Assembly (NCBI GenBank): GCA_024223125.1
Contig: JAAEOP010001330.1
Location: 1 to 10,551, forward strand
DNA: 10,551 nucleotides
Direction of reading: 5' to 3'
DNA from: Chloroflexota bacterium
Lineage (GTDB): Bacteria > Chloroflexota > Anaerolineae > Promineifilales > Promineifilaceae
Program-made: the position numbers and the translations under genes
Notes under the pieces: model-generated
Told to the model about the DNA's origin: nothing
What the model saw: the letters and a program-made list of their open reading frames with translations, nothing else
Databases searched by the model: none
Part shown: positions 1 to 6,822 of the stretch, piece by piece
Layout: each line of letters starts with the position of its first letter
How positions within the stretch are numbered: position 1 is the first letter of the stretch

Positions 1-2
1 AG

Positions 3-2099
3 GTGACGGGCAATGATGCGGCGCAGCGGCCGTGCCCCAAACTCTGGCTGATCATTTTGGGCCAGAAGCCACTGTTTTGCAGTAGGGGTGAGTGCCAATT
101 CCAACCCCTGTTCTTTAGCCAGACCGATTTCCTTATTTAGCATCAAATCCATAATTTTTGCTAGATGGTCGTCTGCTAACTGGTGGAACATAACCACCTC
201 GTCAATACGGTTAAGGAATTCAGGTCGGAAGAAACGATGCACTTCAGCCATCACCAATTCCTGTTCATATTCCCCAATGACGGACACAAGCATGTGGGGC
301 GACCCCAGATTACTGGTCATGATGATGACTGCTTCGCTGAAAGTTGCCACCCTGCCCTGGCTGTCTGTTAGACGACCTTCTTCCAGCACTTGCAATAGAA
401 CATCAAACACCCGTTGGTGCGCTTTTTCCACTTCATCGAATAGGATGACAGTATACGGCCGTTCGCGCACAAAATTCGTCAGCCGCCCCCCCCCCTTAAA
501 ACCGACGTAACCGGGCGGTGCGCCAATCAGCTTATTGACGCTGGCTTCCTCCTGATACTCGCTCATGTCCAATACCAGCATCGCCTTTTCTGTGCCAAAC
601 ATAAATTCGGCCAACGCTTTTGCCAGCTCCGTTTTGCCCACCCCGCTGGGGCCAAGAAATAGGAATGAGCCGATCGGCCGTTTCTTGTCACGCAGACCCA
701 CTCGCGCCGTCTTCACCGCCCGGCTAACTGCCAACACCGCCAGCTCTTGCCCGATGAGCCGTTTATGCAGATGCTCGACCATGTTGGCATATTTGCCTCT
801 CTCATCTTCGGTCAATTTGCTGACGGGGATGTTACTCATTTGGGCGGCCGCTTCCATTACATCTTCGGCGTCGAGACGGCCGTTGGGGACAATATTGGGG
901 TAGGCAATAGCCGGGTTATCATTGGCCATACGCACCAGGGCACAAGCACGGTCTGCCAGCCGCACGGCCGCCGCCGGTAAGGCAATCGTCTTAATGTATT
1001 GTCCGGCCAATTGCGCGGCCGTTTCCAACGCTTGCAGTCGAATTTCTATCTCATACTCCTGCCGAAAGCGTTCTTCATGGCACTTCAACATGGCAATTGT
1101 TTCTTTTACGGTGGCAGGGGGCACCTCCAATTTATTCGTTTGTTGGCGAATCAAGTCATGCTGGCGTAGTTGTTCATAATGACCGATTGTTGTGGTGCCA
1201 ATGACAATTTGTTCATTATTTAGAATCGCTTTGTGAATTTCCCGACTAACTCCTTCTGGAAATCGGGCACGCAGCCGGTCGGCAAAAAAGCGTTCAATGG
1301 CGGGTACAAGCAGTATACCCCCACTGGCTCGTCTCATACCGGCCCGCACGGCCGCTAATGGGTTTTCCAGAAGGGCTGTTTCGTTGATCTGGACAACGGA
1401 ACGAATATTGTGCGACCCACTTCCTTCAGCCAATTGCTGGGCCTGGCTGTAAACCAAAGTGCGCTTGCCGGCGCCTTCAGGGCCAACCAGAATGACATCC
1501 TTTTTTTGGGAGAGAGCCAGCAAACTGGTTAGACTGCGGTGCAACTCTTGCCTTTCGTAAAAAGCATGAGCCTGACCTTGTTTAGCCTCATCCATATAGT
1601 CATGAATGATGGCCGCGCCAGCCTGAGTCACTTCACCGAGCAGGGCAATGACGGCCGTGGCTGTAATCCCAATCCGCTGCAAAACGCCGTAAGTGGTGAC
1701 GTTGGGCTGCACCATTGCGGCCAACACATGCCCGCTGCCCGCTTTCAACTCATCCCGTGCCTGGGCAATGGTCAACCCTTCATCTAACACGACCAACATT
1801 TCATCAGCCAAACGAACATCTTTGCCAAAATCATCGGTGAAGTTGAATTTGGCGTCGCGCCCCTGATTATGGTGAACCATCTGCTCCACTCGCAGGGTGA
1901 GATTACCCAAGTCAAAACCGCGCTCTTTTTGTAACTGTTGCAAAATCTGGTTAGCGCCACACTGGGGATCATCCAAAAAAGTATGTAGCAGCAATTGCGG
2001 CGTTAGGAATCGTAAATGAAATTCACTCATCTGAGCGGCCGCAGAGGTCATCAAACGGGCTAATTCGGCTGTGGGGATATTGGGGTTAAGTGTGTCCAT
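3..2099 (-). CDS. Clp/Hsp100 AAA+ ATPase with degenerate first ATPase domain (C-terminus beyond the window)
   Basis: This is a protein-remodelling ATPase of the ClpA/B/C group; 699 residues are visible and the C-terminus lies off the left edge. Residues 1-165 look like a diverged Clp N-domain. The first AAA+ domain has a Walker A at 206-213 (GPEGAGKR), but its Walker B reads ILLVPAIE, so the usual Asp-Glu pair is Pro-Ala. The KYRGEFE pore loop is missing and the ERRF arginine-finger segment is RQQT. The second domain is complete: Walker A GPSGVGKT (483-490), pore loop GAPPGYVGF (526-534), Walker B VILFDEVEKAH (551-561), FRPEFLNRIDE (624-634) and sensor 2 GARPLRR (688-694). There is no long coiled-coil middle domain as in ClpB. 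The loop after SNLGS is short and lacks the IGF/IGL ClpP-docking tripeptide, so a protease partner is doubtful. The ATG at 2099 has no clear Shine-Dalgarno sequence. The gene follows the polyprenyl synthase on the same strand. Family certain; subclass open. Confidence 0.92.
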   Translation of the reverse strand, partial: MDTLNPNIPTAELARLMTSAAAQMSEFHLRFLTPQLLLHTFLDDPQCGANQILQQLQKERGFDLGNLTLRVEQMVHHNQGRDAKFNFTDDFGKDVRLADEMLVVLDEGLTIAQARDELKAGSGHVLAAMVQPNVTTYGVLQRIGITATAVIALLGEVTQAGAAIIHDYMDEAKQGQAHAFYERQELHRSLTSLLALSQKKDVILVGPEGAGKRTLVYSQAQQLAEGSGSHNIRSVVQINETALLENPLAAVRAGMRRASGGILLVPAIERFFADRLRARFPEGVSREIHKAILNNEQIVIGTTTIGHYEQLRQHDLIRQQTNKLEVPPATVKETIAMLKCHEERFRQEYEIEIRLQALETAAQLAGQYIKTIALPAAAVRLADRACALVRMANDNPAIAYPNIVPNGRLDAEDVMEAAAQMSNIPVSKLTEDERGKYANMVEHLHKRLIGQELAVLAVSRAVKTARVGLRDKKRPIGSFLFLGPSGVGKTELAKALAEFMFGTEKAMLVLDMSEYQEEASVNKLIGAPPGYVGFKGGGRLTNFVRERPYTVILFDEVEKAHQRVFDVLLQVLEEGRLTDSQGRVATFSEAVIIMTSNLGSPHMLVSVIGEYEQELVMAEVHRFFRPEFLNRIDEVVMFHQLADDHLAKIMDLMLNKEIGLAKEQGLELALTPTAKQWLLAQNDQPEFGARPLRRIIARH
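486..495 (-). repeat. Ten-base homopolymer (poly-G on the coding strand) inside the Clp gene
   Basis: A run of ten C on the plus strand encodes part of Lys-Gly-Gly-Gly just after the second-domain pore loop (GYVGFKGGG, residues 530-538). As written the reading frame stays open and the family motifs on both sides are in the same frame. The run is therefore not a frameshift here, but it could be slippery in replication or sequencing. Confidence 0.8.
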
Positions 2100-2151
2100 G
2101 GGGGTATGGTACAACGGCCGCAGCTAATCTGGCAAAGGTAAAATGAAAGAA

Positions 2152-2190
2152 GGGATTGGAGATTAGAGATTCGCCCAATCTCTAATCTCA
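2152..2190. repeat. Heptamer palindromic repeat, GGAGATT family, copy 1
   Basis: In the 97-bp gap between the polyprenyl synthase and the Clp gene, units GGAGATT and AGAGATT are followed by a 5-base loop (CGCCC) and then AATCTCT, AATCTCA. The 13-base arms at 2159-2171 and 2177-2189 are perfectly complementary. It would be transcribed if the two minus-strand genes share a message, giving a strong hairpin. There is no T-run after it in the minus direction, so it does not look like a classic terminator. Confidence 0.9.
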
Positions 2191-2196
2191 CGACCT

Positions 2197-3135
2197 TTAT
2201 TGATGCCTATCTAAAACAAGATCAACCAAATTAAGCATTTCGTTACGAATTTCGGAGGGGGGGATGTTATCCAGAGCGGTGCGGGCGCGGACGGCCGTTT
2301 CTTCAGCCTGTAAACGAGCAATTTCTACTGCGCCGGATTCACGCAGGCGGGCCATCATCTGGGTAAGGGGATCCGCTTCTATTTCAGCTTCAGCTACGGC
2401 CGTAGCTACTTCCTTGCCCCCATTTTGGGCCACCATGACACCCCGATTTTGGGCCAGGTCAGCGCCGACCGGTTTGCCCATCTTTTCGGGATCACCCACG
2501 ATGTCTAAAATGTCATCCACAATCTGGAAGGTCAAGCCCAGATTGTAAGCGTATTTGGCTAACGCTTCGATGCTTTGCTCATTGCCGCCACCCAACATGG
2601 CGCCCATGCGCGCAGCCGCCTCAAACAGGCTGGCTGTTTTACGACTGATGATCATTTTGTACGTCTCGCGGTCCATGTCGCCCGATTTGGCAGCCGCTGC
2701 CTGTACTGTTTCCCCTTCTACCAACTTAATGCAGGCATCGGCCATAATAACGTTATAGTCACCGCCATAGGGGGCCATCAATTCATATACTTTGGTGAAG
2801 AGGTAGTCGCCAGTAAGCAAGGCAAAGGTGCGCCCCCATTTGGCATGAACGGTAATTTTGCCGCGACGAGTGGGACTGTGGTCATTGATGTCATCATGAA
2901 CAAGGGTAGCCGTGTGAACCATCTCAATGGCTGCCGCCAGAGGGATAACTTCTTTCAGGCTGCGTCCCCCAACAGCCAGGTATGCCAAAATAGCCAACTG
3001 CGGCCGCAGTCGTTTGCCGCCAGAGGTTATAATATGTAATCCAGCATCAGTCAGTAGATCAACATCGCTATGGACAATAGATCGGAGTTGTTTTTCTACG
3101 GCCGTTAACCCATCTTCTATTACTTCTGTAATCAT
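2197..3135 (-). CDS. Long-chain trans-polyprenyl diphosphate synthase
   Basis: This isoprenoid chain-elongating enzyme adds isopentenyl diphosphate units to an allylic primer, probably to make the side chain of a respiratory quinone. The protein has 312 residues, normal for the family. Visible motifs are GGKRLRP (39-45), the first aspartate-rich motif DDIND (81-85), TGDYL (108-112), and the second motif DDILD (207-211) followed by GKPVGADL. The fifth residue before the first motif is Ala rather than an aromatic, which in this family usually goes with long products (C30 or more); that is inference. The segment after the second motif (AQNRGVMVAQNGG) departs from the usual EGK-TLP sequence. I chose the ATG at 3135 because AAGGTG lies 8 bases before it; a TTG at 3141 is in frame but only 2 bases from that site. 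The gene is divergent from xpt. Confidence 0.92.
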   Translation of the reverse strand: MITEVIEDGLTAVEKQLRSIVHSDVDLLTDAGLHIITSGGKRLRPQLAILAYLAVGGRSLKEVIPLAAAIEMVHTATLVHDDINDHSPTRRGKITVHAKWGRTFALLTGDYLFTKVYELMAPYGGDYNVIMADACIKLVEGETVQAAAAKSGDMDRETYKMIISRKTASLFEAAARMGAMLGGGNEQSIEALAKYAYNLGLTFQIVDDILDIVGDPEKMGKPVGADLAQNRGVMVAQNGGKEVATAVAEAEIEADPLTQMMARLRESGAVEIARLQAEETAVRARTALDNIPPSEIRNEMLNLVDLVLDRHQ

Positions 3136-3187
3136 AATCAATACACCTTGTTCACAACTTTCAATTTATTCTGAACGATTTGTTGAG

Positions 3188-3216
3188 ATTATAAACGACA
3201 CAATTGGGCTGGTCAA
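3188..3216 (-). promoter_or_regulatory. Sigma-70-type promoter for the polyprenyl synthase gene
   Basis: Read on the minus strand, TTGACC (3216-3211) is followed after exactly 17 bases by a perfect TATAAT (3193-3188). Transcription would start near 3181, leaving a leader of about 45 bases before the ATG at 3135. This matches the bacterial housekeeping consensus in 11 of 12 positions with ideal spacing. Confidence 0.75.
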
Positions 3217-3231
3217 GCCAACTGTGAAACA

Positions 3232-3346
3232 ATTCTCAATTAACATTCAAGTTGCCTGATGCCCAACCTGTGAAGGATAATTAGGCACCAGCCAATGCGA
3301 CTAGATGATATATGATATTAGCTGATTGACAATGTGAAATTGAGAA
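3232..3346 (+). promoter_or_regulatory. Possible leader fold upstream of xpt (long-range inverted repeat)
   Basis: TTCTCAATT at 3232-3240 is the exact complement of AATTGAGAA at 3338-3346, and the right arm overlaps the start of the xpt Shine-Dalgarno sequence (AAGGA, 3345-3349). If the transcript begins upstream of 3232, this pairing could close a structured leader and mask ribosome binding. I see no canonical guanine-riboswitch core. Weak promoter-like hexamers (TTGCCT at 3252 with GATAAT at 3276; TATGAT at 3311) would start transcription inside the region and exclude the left arm. The pairing could be chance. Confidence 0.25.
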
Positions 3347-3358
3347 GGAATTGTGGAT

Positions 3359-3931
3359 ATGAATTTGTTAAAACAACGTATTTTAGATGAAGGCAAAAAT
3401 TTGGGCAGGGGTATCCTCAAGATTGATAGCTTCTTAAATCATCAGATAGATGCGGAATTGATGATGGCTGTGGGTGAGTATATTGCGGCGCAGCTTGTGG
3501 GAACACGGCCGTCGCGGGTACTAACGGCCGAAGTGAGCGGTCTAATTCCAGCGGCAATGGTGGGCAAAGCGATGGGCAACATTCCGGTAGTGTATGCTCG
3601 CAAACATAAACCCATCACCATGATGGAGCCAGTTTACATTGAAACAGCCCCCAGTCACACCAAAGGAAATGAAGTCTCATTGATGGTCTCGCCCGAATTT
3701 TTACATGCCGGGGAGCAGATTCTAATTGTAGATGATTTTCTGGCGACGGGACGCACAATTGACGCTTTATGCCGGATTGTGCAACATGCAGGGGCGGAAT
3801 TGGTGGGTATTGCGGCCGTTGTGGAAAAAACATTTGAAGGCGGCCGTGAAGTGTTATCTGAGTGGAATGTCCCCATCGTAGCTGCAGCTATGATTATCGA
3901 CATGAGCGACGGGAAGATTATTTTGGCATGA
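3359..3931 (+). CDS. xpt: Xanthine phosphoribosyltransferase
   Basis: This cytosolic salvage enzyme joins xanthine to PRPP to give XMP. The 190-residue protein is the size of Bacillus Xpt and shares its landmarks: [11 protein letters not shown] near the N-terminus (21-31), PVVYARKHK (76-84), the PRPP-binding loop [13 protein letters not shown] (121-133) and [11 protein letters not shown] (154-164). The ATG at 3359 is preferred because AAGGA (3345-3349) lies 9 bases upstream; a GTG at 3353 is in frame but only 3 bases from that site. Next on the same strand is guaA, whose enzyme uses XMP, so the pair forms a direct xanthine-to-GMP route. In Bacillus xpt is controlled by a guanine riboswitch; I could not find that aptamer in the upstream region. 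Xanthine rather than hypoxanthine specificity rests on resemblance to Xpt and on the guaA partner. Confidence 0.92.
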   Translation: MNLLKQRILDEGKNLGRGILKIDSFLNHQIDAELMMAVGEYIAAQLVGTRPSRVLTAEVSGLIPAAMVGKAMGNIPVVYARKHKPITMMEPVYIETAPSHTKGNEVSLMVSPEFLHAGEQILIVDDFLATGRTIDALCRIVQHAGAELVGIAAVVEKTFEGGREVLSEWNVPIVAAAMIIDMSDGKIILA

Positions 3932-3932
3932 T

Positions 3933-4039
3933 CCGTGGCCCGTAATCCGTAATCCGTTATCCGTTATCCGTATTCCGTCAACGGAACACGGAACACGGTC
4001 TACGGAACACGGAACACGGAACACGGAACACGGAATACG
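3933..4039. repeat. Strand-switching heptamer array, CCGTNNN / ACGGAAC family
   Basis: The whole xpt-guaA gap is a 7-bp tandem array. On the left are six units in exact register (CCGTGGC, CCGTAAT twice, CCGTTAT twice, CCGTATT) and a partial CCGT. After CA come eight units (ACGGAAC six times, ACGGTCT once, ACGGAAT once) and a partial ACG. CCGT in one half pairs with ACGG in the other, so the RNA could form a long, imperfect hairpin with TTCCGT-CA-ACGGAA at its tip. It ends four bases before the guaA ATG and may influence how much guaA is made from the xpt transcript. Confidence 0.93.
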
Positions 4040-4043
4040 AAAA

Positions 4044-5666
4044 ATGACACACGATACAATAATAATTCTAGATTACGGCTCTCAATATTCGCAGTTGATT
4101 GCCCGGCGGGTGCGGGAAGCCAATGTGTACAGTGAACTGCTCTCCTGGACGGCCGCGGCCGAAGATGTGCTGGCGCTGAACCCCAAAGGGTTTATTTTAA
4201 GCGGCGGGCCAAACAGTGTGTATGATACGGCCGCGCCAACGCTGCCTCAATATGTGCTGGAAAGCGGCCTCCCAATTTTAGGCATTTGCTATGGGATGCA
4301 GTTGCTGGTACACAACCTGGATGGAAAAGTAGCCGCCAGTCAAAAGCGGGAATATGGTTCGGCAACGTTGACGGTGGATGCTGGGGAAAGTTTGTTTTTT
4401 AGAGATTGGGGGCTTGTCCTGAGTGCAAGCAAAGGATCAGAGATTGGAGATTTAGAGATTGACGCCAATCTCCAATCCCCAATCTCCAATCCCCAACAAG
4501 TATGGATGAGCCACGGCGACAAGGTAGAAAAACTACCCCCCGGTTTTGCCCCTCTGGCCCATTCAGATAATTCACCATTTGCGGCCGCGGCCGATGTGGT
4601 GCGAGGGGTTTATGCGGTGCAGTTTCATCCAGAGGTAGTTCATACGCCGCAGGGAGGGACGCTGCTGCGTAATTTTGTGGTGGATATTTGCGGCTGTACT
4701 CCAGATTGGACGCCGGCCAATTTTATTGAGGAGCAGGTGGATTTGATTCGGGCGCAGGTGGGCAACGGCCGTGTTGTCCTCGGTCTCAGCGGCGGTGTAG
4801 ATTCTTCCGTGGCGGCGGCTCTGATTCACCGAGCGATTGGCGATCAGTTGACCTCCGTTTTTGTCGATCATGGGTTGCTGCGGCAAGGAGAAGCGCTGCA
4901 AGTAATTGAGACATTTGATCGAGAACAGGGGATGCGCTTCATTGCCGTGAACGCCATTGAAGAATATCTGGAAGCGTTAGAACGGGTGACAGATCCGGAG
5001 CAGAAGCGTAAAATCATTGGGGAGAAGTTTGTGCGACTTTTTGAACGGGAAGCCAATTTGCTGGGCCAGATTGATTTTTTGGCCCAGGGAACCATTTACC
5101 CGGATGTGATTGAGAGCGCCGGTAAAGATAAAAAGGATGCCCATCTCATTAAGACACATCACAATGTGGGCGGGTTGCCGGATGATATGGATTTTGAACT
5201 GGTGGAACCGCTGCGGCTGTTGTTTAAGGATGAGGTGCGGCGCATTGGTACGGAACTGGGTCTGCCAGACAGCATTATCTGGCGACAGCCGTTTCCGGGG
5301 CCGGGGCTGGCCATTCGCTGTTTGGGGCAGATTACGTGGTCCCGGTTGGAACGGCTGCGGCTGGCGGATGCAATTTTTGTGGAGGAACTGCGTCGGGCGG
5401 ATATGCTACGGTTGGGTACACAGCAATCATTTGCCGTGCTTCTGCCAGTGAAGAGTGTGGGAGTGATGGGCGACGGCCGTACCTATCAAGAAGTCATTGC
5501 CTTACGAGCAGTGACAACGGAGGATTTTATGACGGCCGATTGGGCCCGGTTACCGTATGATTTACTGGCGCGGGTTAGCGGCCGTATTGTTAATGAAGTA
5601 GAAGGAGTAAACCGGGTGGTGTTGGATATTACCTCCAAGCCACCGGGGACGATTGAGTGGGAGTAG
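4044..5666 (+). CDS. guaA: GMP synthase (glutamine-hydrolysing) carrying an in-frame repeat insertion
   Basis: GuaA converts XMP to GMP using ATP and glutamine. The glutamine amidotransferase half has nucleophile Cys82 (GICYGMQ) and the His195/Glu197 pair (QFHPE). The ATP pyrophosphatase half begins with the P-loop-like LSGGVDSS (248-255), followed by [30 protein letters not shown] and [12 protein letters not shown]. The C-terminal dimerisation domain ends in the family signature [13 protein letters not shown]. At 540 residues it is slightly longer than usual (about 510-525). The excess is residues about 119-150, between SLF and QVWMSHGDK, where most homologues have fewer than ten residues. 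This piece is encoded by a GAGATTG-type palindromic repeat. All catalytic motifs are intact, so the enzyme is probably active. There is no clear Shine-Dalgarno sequence; the start follows the heptamer array directly, which suggests expression with xpt. Confidence 0.98.
   Translation: MTHDTIIILDYGSQYSQLIARRVREANVYSELLSWTAAAEDVLALNPKGFILSGGPNSVYDTAAPTLPQYVLESGLPILGICYGMQLLVHNLDGKVAASQKREYGSATLTVDAGESLFFRDWGLVLSASKGSEIGDLEIDANLQSPISNPQQVWMSHGDKVEKLPPGFAPLAHSDNSPFAAAADVVRGVYAVQFHPEVVHTPQGGTLLRNFVVDICGCTPDWTPANFIEEQVDLIRAQVGNGRVVLGLSGGVDSSVAAALIHRAIGDQLTSVFVDHGLLRQGEALQVIETFDREQGMRFIAVNAIEEYLEALERVTDPEQKRKIIGEKFVRLFEREANLLGQIDFLAQGTIYPDVIESAGKDKKDAHLIKTHHNVGGLPDDMDFELVEPLRLLFKDEVRRIGTELGLPDSIIWRQPFPGPGLAIRCLGQITWSRLERLRLADAIFVEELRRADMLRLGTQQSFAVLLPVKSVGVMGDGRTYQEVIALRAVTTEDFMTADWARLPYDLLARVSGRIVNEVEGVNRVVLDITSKPPGTIEWE
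4401..4495. repeat. Heptamer palindromic repeat, GGAGATT family, copy 2, inside guaA
   Basis: Within the coding sequence, units AGAGATT, GGAGATT and TAGAGATT are followed by GACGCC and then AATCTCC, AATCCCC, AATCTCC, AATCCCC. Positions 4440-4486 can form a hairpin with a 3-base loop (ACG) and a few mismatches or a bulge. An isolated unit (AGAGATT, 4401-4407) and a 30-bp non-repeat stretch precede it. The insert keeps the guaA frame and encodes a hydrophilic loop containing SEIGDLEID and SPISNPQ. It lies on the surface-side linker before the conserved WMSHGD segment, judging from the family alignment I remember. Confidence 0.92.
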
Positions 5667-5670
5667 GCAG

Positions 5671-5713
5671 TTCGTGTTCCGTGTTCCGTAATCGATCATC
5701 GATCATCGGTCAT
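5671..5713. repeat. Mixed heptamer repeat: GTTCCGT and GATCATC units
   Basis: Five bases after the guaA stop come TGTTCCG units (the reverse complement of the ACGGAAC units before guaA), then AATC, GATCATC, GATCATC and GGTCAT. guaA is thus bracketed by the same heptamer in opposite orientations. The GATCATC units are a third family with the same 7-bp period; a related fragment (TGACCGATCATCA, inverted) lies just after the second membrane gene at 7795-7807. Confidence 0.8.
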
Positions 5714-5780
5714 ATTTTCACAACTGGAACGGAACTTTACCGTATTGTCTGATAATTATACGAATTACGTTTTACAAACA

Positions 5781-5786
5781 AGGAGG
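5781..5786 (+). promoter_or_regulatory. Strong Shine-Dalgarno site deciding the start of the first membrane protein
   Basis: AGGAGG lies 6 bases before the ATG at 5793. It excludes the longer in-frame start at 5745 (16 extra residues), which has no such site. Confidence 0.85.
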
Positions 5787-5792
5787 TTCAAC

Positions 5793-6746
5793 ATGGATTA
5801 CGGGCAAATTCTTAGCCGCAGTTGGCGGATTACCTGGGAAAATAAGTTTTTGTGGGTGTTAGGGTTTTTGGCAGCGCTGACACGAGCGAGCAGTAATTTT
5901 AATTCTAGTTCCAATTACTCGGAAACGGGACCGGAAAGTATTGAGCAAATTGTACAGGCGTCAGCCCTGCTCATCGGATTGTGTTGTATTGTGTTCATCA
6001 TTGGCATTGCCCTGTGGTTGTTAAGTTTGGCAGCGCGGGGTGGATTGATTTCGGCCGTGTCTCAAATTGACAATGGTGAAATTGTAACTTTGGGTGGTGC
6101 CTTTCGGGCAGGTACAGAACGCATCATGTCGTTGGTGGGGATGAGCCTGATACTGTACCTGCCTTTGATATTGGTGGTGTTTGTGGTCGCAGTTGGGTTT
6201 GGTTTCTTTATAGCCGGCAGTGTGGGTGGCACGGCCGTTTTCATGGAAGACAGCGCCGCCGCAATGGAAGAGGTTTTTGCTGCCGGAATAGGCTTGATGG
6301 TACTTTGTTTGTGCGGCTTGATGTGTGTGTTCATGTTGGTAGGCGTCGTTATCAACTTCATCAACGCCTTCGCCTTCCGGGGCGTCATGCTGCGCGGGCT
6401 GGGAGCCATTGAAGCTATTTCACACGGCTGGCAGGTTTTCCGCAATAATGTAGGTGAAGTGCTGCTGCTCTCTTTGCTTTTCTTGGGGATTACCATTCTG
6501 TATGGTTTCGCAGCCGCTATCGTCATGATTCCAGCTTCATTGGTGTTGTTTGTTCCTCTTTTGGGCACAGCGTTTGCTGGCGGGTCAATGGGCGGCCTCG
6601 AAATGTTGATGTTGGCCGGCGGAGGTTTATGTCTGGGCTTGCTGGGGGCTGTGCTTTATTCGATATTGACGACCTGGCAGTCGGCCGCGTTTACGCTGGC
6701 TTATGACGAGTGGACGAATAAAGAAAAAGAATTGAAGGTGGTTTGA
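5793..6746 (+). CDS. Multi-pass membrane protein of unknown function (paralogue A)
   Basis: This 317-residue, strongly hydrophobic protein is likely in the cytoplasmic membrane with about six or seven helices (roughly residues 17-30, 56-80, 113-142, 163-192, 220-255 as one or two, 270-300). It opens with MDYGQILSRSWRITWENKFLWVLGF, begins helix one without a signal peptide, and ends in a charged tail (EWTNKEKELKVV). A central motif, FRGVMLRGLGAIEAISHGW (196-213), followed by NNVGE resembles the amphipathic segment of the glycerophosphodiester phosphodiesterase membrane-domain and DUF975-like groups. That resemblance is from memory and gives no function. The next gene has the same opening, the same central motif (AFRDAAVLDHGVRQAMKHT) and the same ending (W-(S/T)-LAY-(D/R)-E), so the two look like paralogues. 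Confidence 0.88.
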   Translation: MDYGQILSRSWRITWENKFLWVLGFLAALTRASSNFNSSSNYSETGPESIEQIVQASALLIGLCCIVFIIGIALWLLSLAARGGLISAVSQIDNGEIVTLGGAFRAGTERIMSLVGMSLILYLPLILVVFVVAVGFGFFIAGSVGGTAVFMEDSAAAMEEVFAAGIGLMVLCLCGLMCVFMLVGVVINFINAFAFRGVMLRGLGAIEAISHGWQVFRNNVGEVLLLSLLFLGITILYGFAAAIVMIPASLVLFVPLLGTAFAGGSMGGLEMLMLAGGGLCLGLLGAVLYSILTTWQSAAFTLAYDEWTNKEKELKVV

Positions 6747-6819
6747 GAGATTGGAGATTGGGAGATTGAGAGATTGGAGATTAGTCCATCCCACAATCTC
6801 CAATCCCCAATCTCTTTTT
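6747..6819. repeat. Heptamer palindromic repeat, GGAGATT family, copy 3, with T-run
   Basis: Directly after the stop of paralogue A come GAGATT-type units (AGAGATT, GGAGATT, GGGAGATT, GAGAGATT, GGAGATT), a 12-base loop (AGTCCATCCCAC) and AATCTCC, AATCCCC, AATCTCT, then TTTT. The arms 6768-6782 and 6795-6814 pair almost fully. Stem plus T-run resembles an intrinsic terminator on the plus strand, which would separate the two membrane genes. Because the same repeat occurs inside guaA, the resemblance may be incidental. Confidence 0.85.
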
Positions 6820-6822
6820 ACG

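Noticed and set aside
486..495. Frameshift in the Clp gene at the poly-C run
   Set aside because: Family motifs on both sides (GAPPGYVGF and VRERPYTVILFDE) are in the same frame with ten bases present.
88..1179. Several plus-strand reading frames at the left end
   Set aside because: They are antisense to the Clp gene, whose minus-strand frame shows conserved motifs throughout.
3321..3331. TTGACA at 3326-3331 as the xpt -35 box
   Set aside because: A -10 box at the right spacing would fall on the Shine-Dalgarno and start codon, leaving no leader, and the bases there do not match TATAAT.
3142..3358. Guanine/purine riboswitch upstream of xpt
   Set aside because: The conserved purine aptamer core (three-way junction with its fixed pyrimidine-rich joining segments) could not be found by eye; only a generic inverted repeat is present.
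3933..4039. CRISPR-like array between xpt and guaA
   Set aside because: The unit is 7 bp without spacers, in perfect tandem, and reverses strand half way; this is a short tandem repeat.
5745..5792. Longer start for the first membrane protein
   Set aside because: AGGAGG six bases before the ATG at 5793 and the match to the start of paralogue B favour the shorter form.
6751..6822. Longer start for the second membrane protein
   Set aside because: The extension is the translated palindromic repeat, and the ATG at 6823 aligns with the start of paralogue A.
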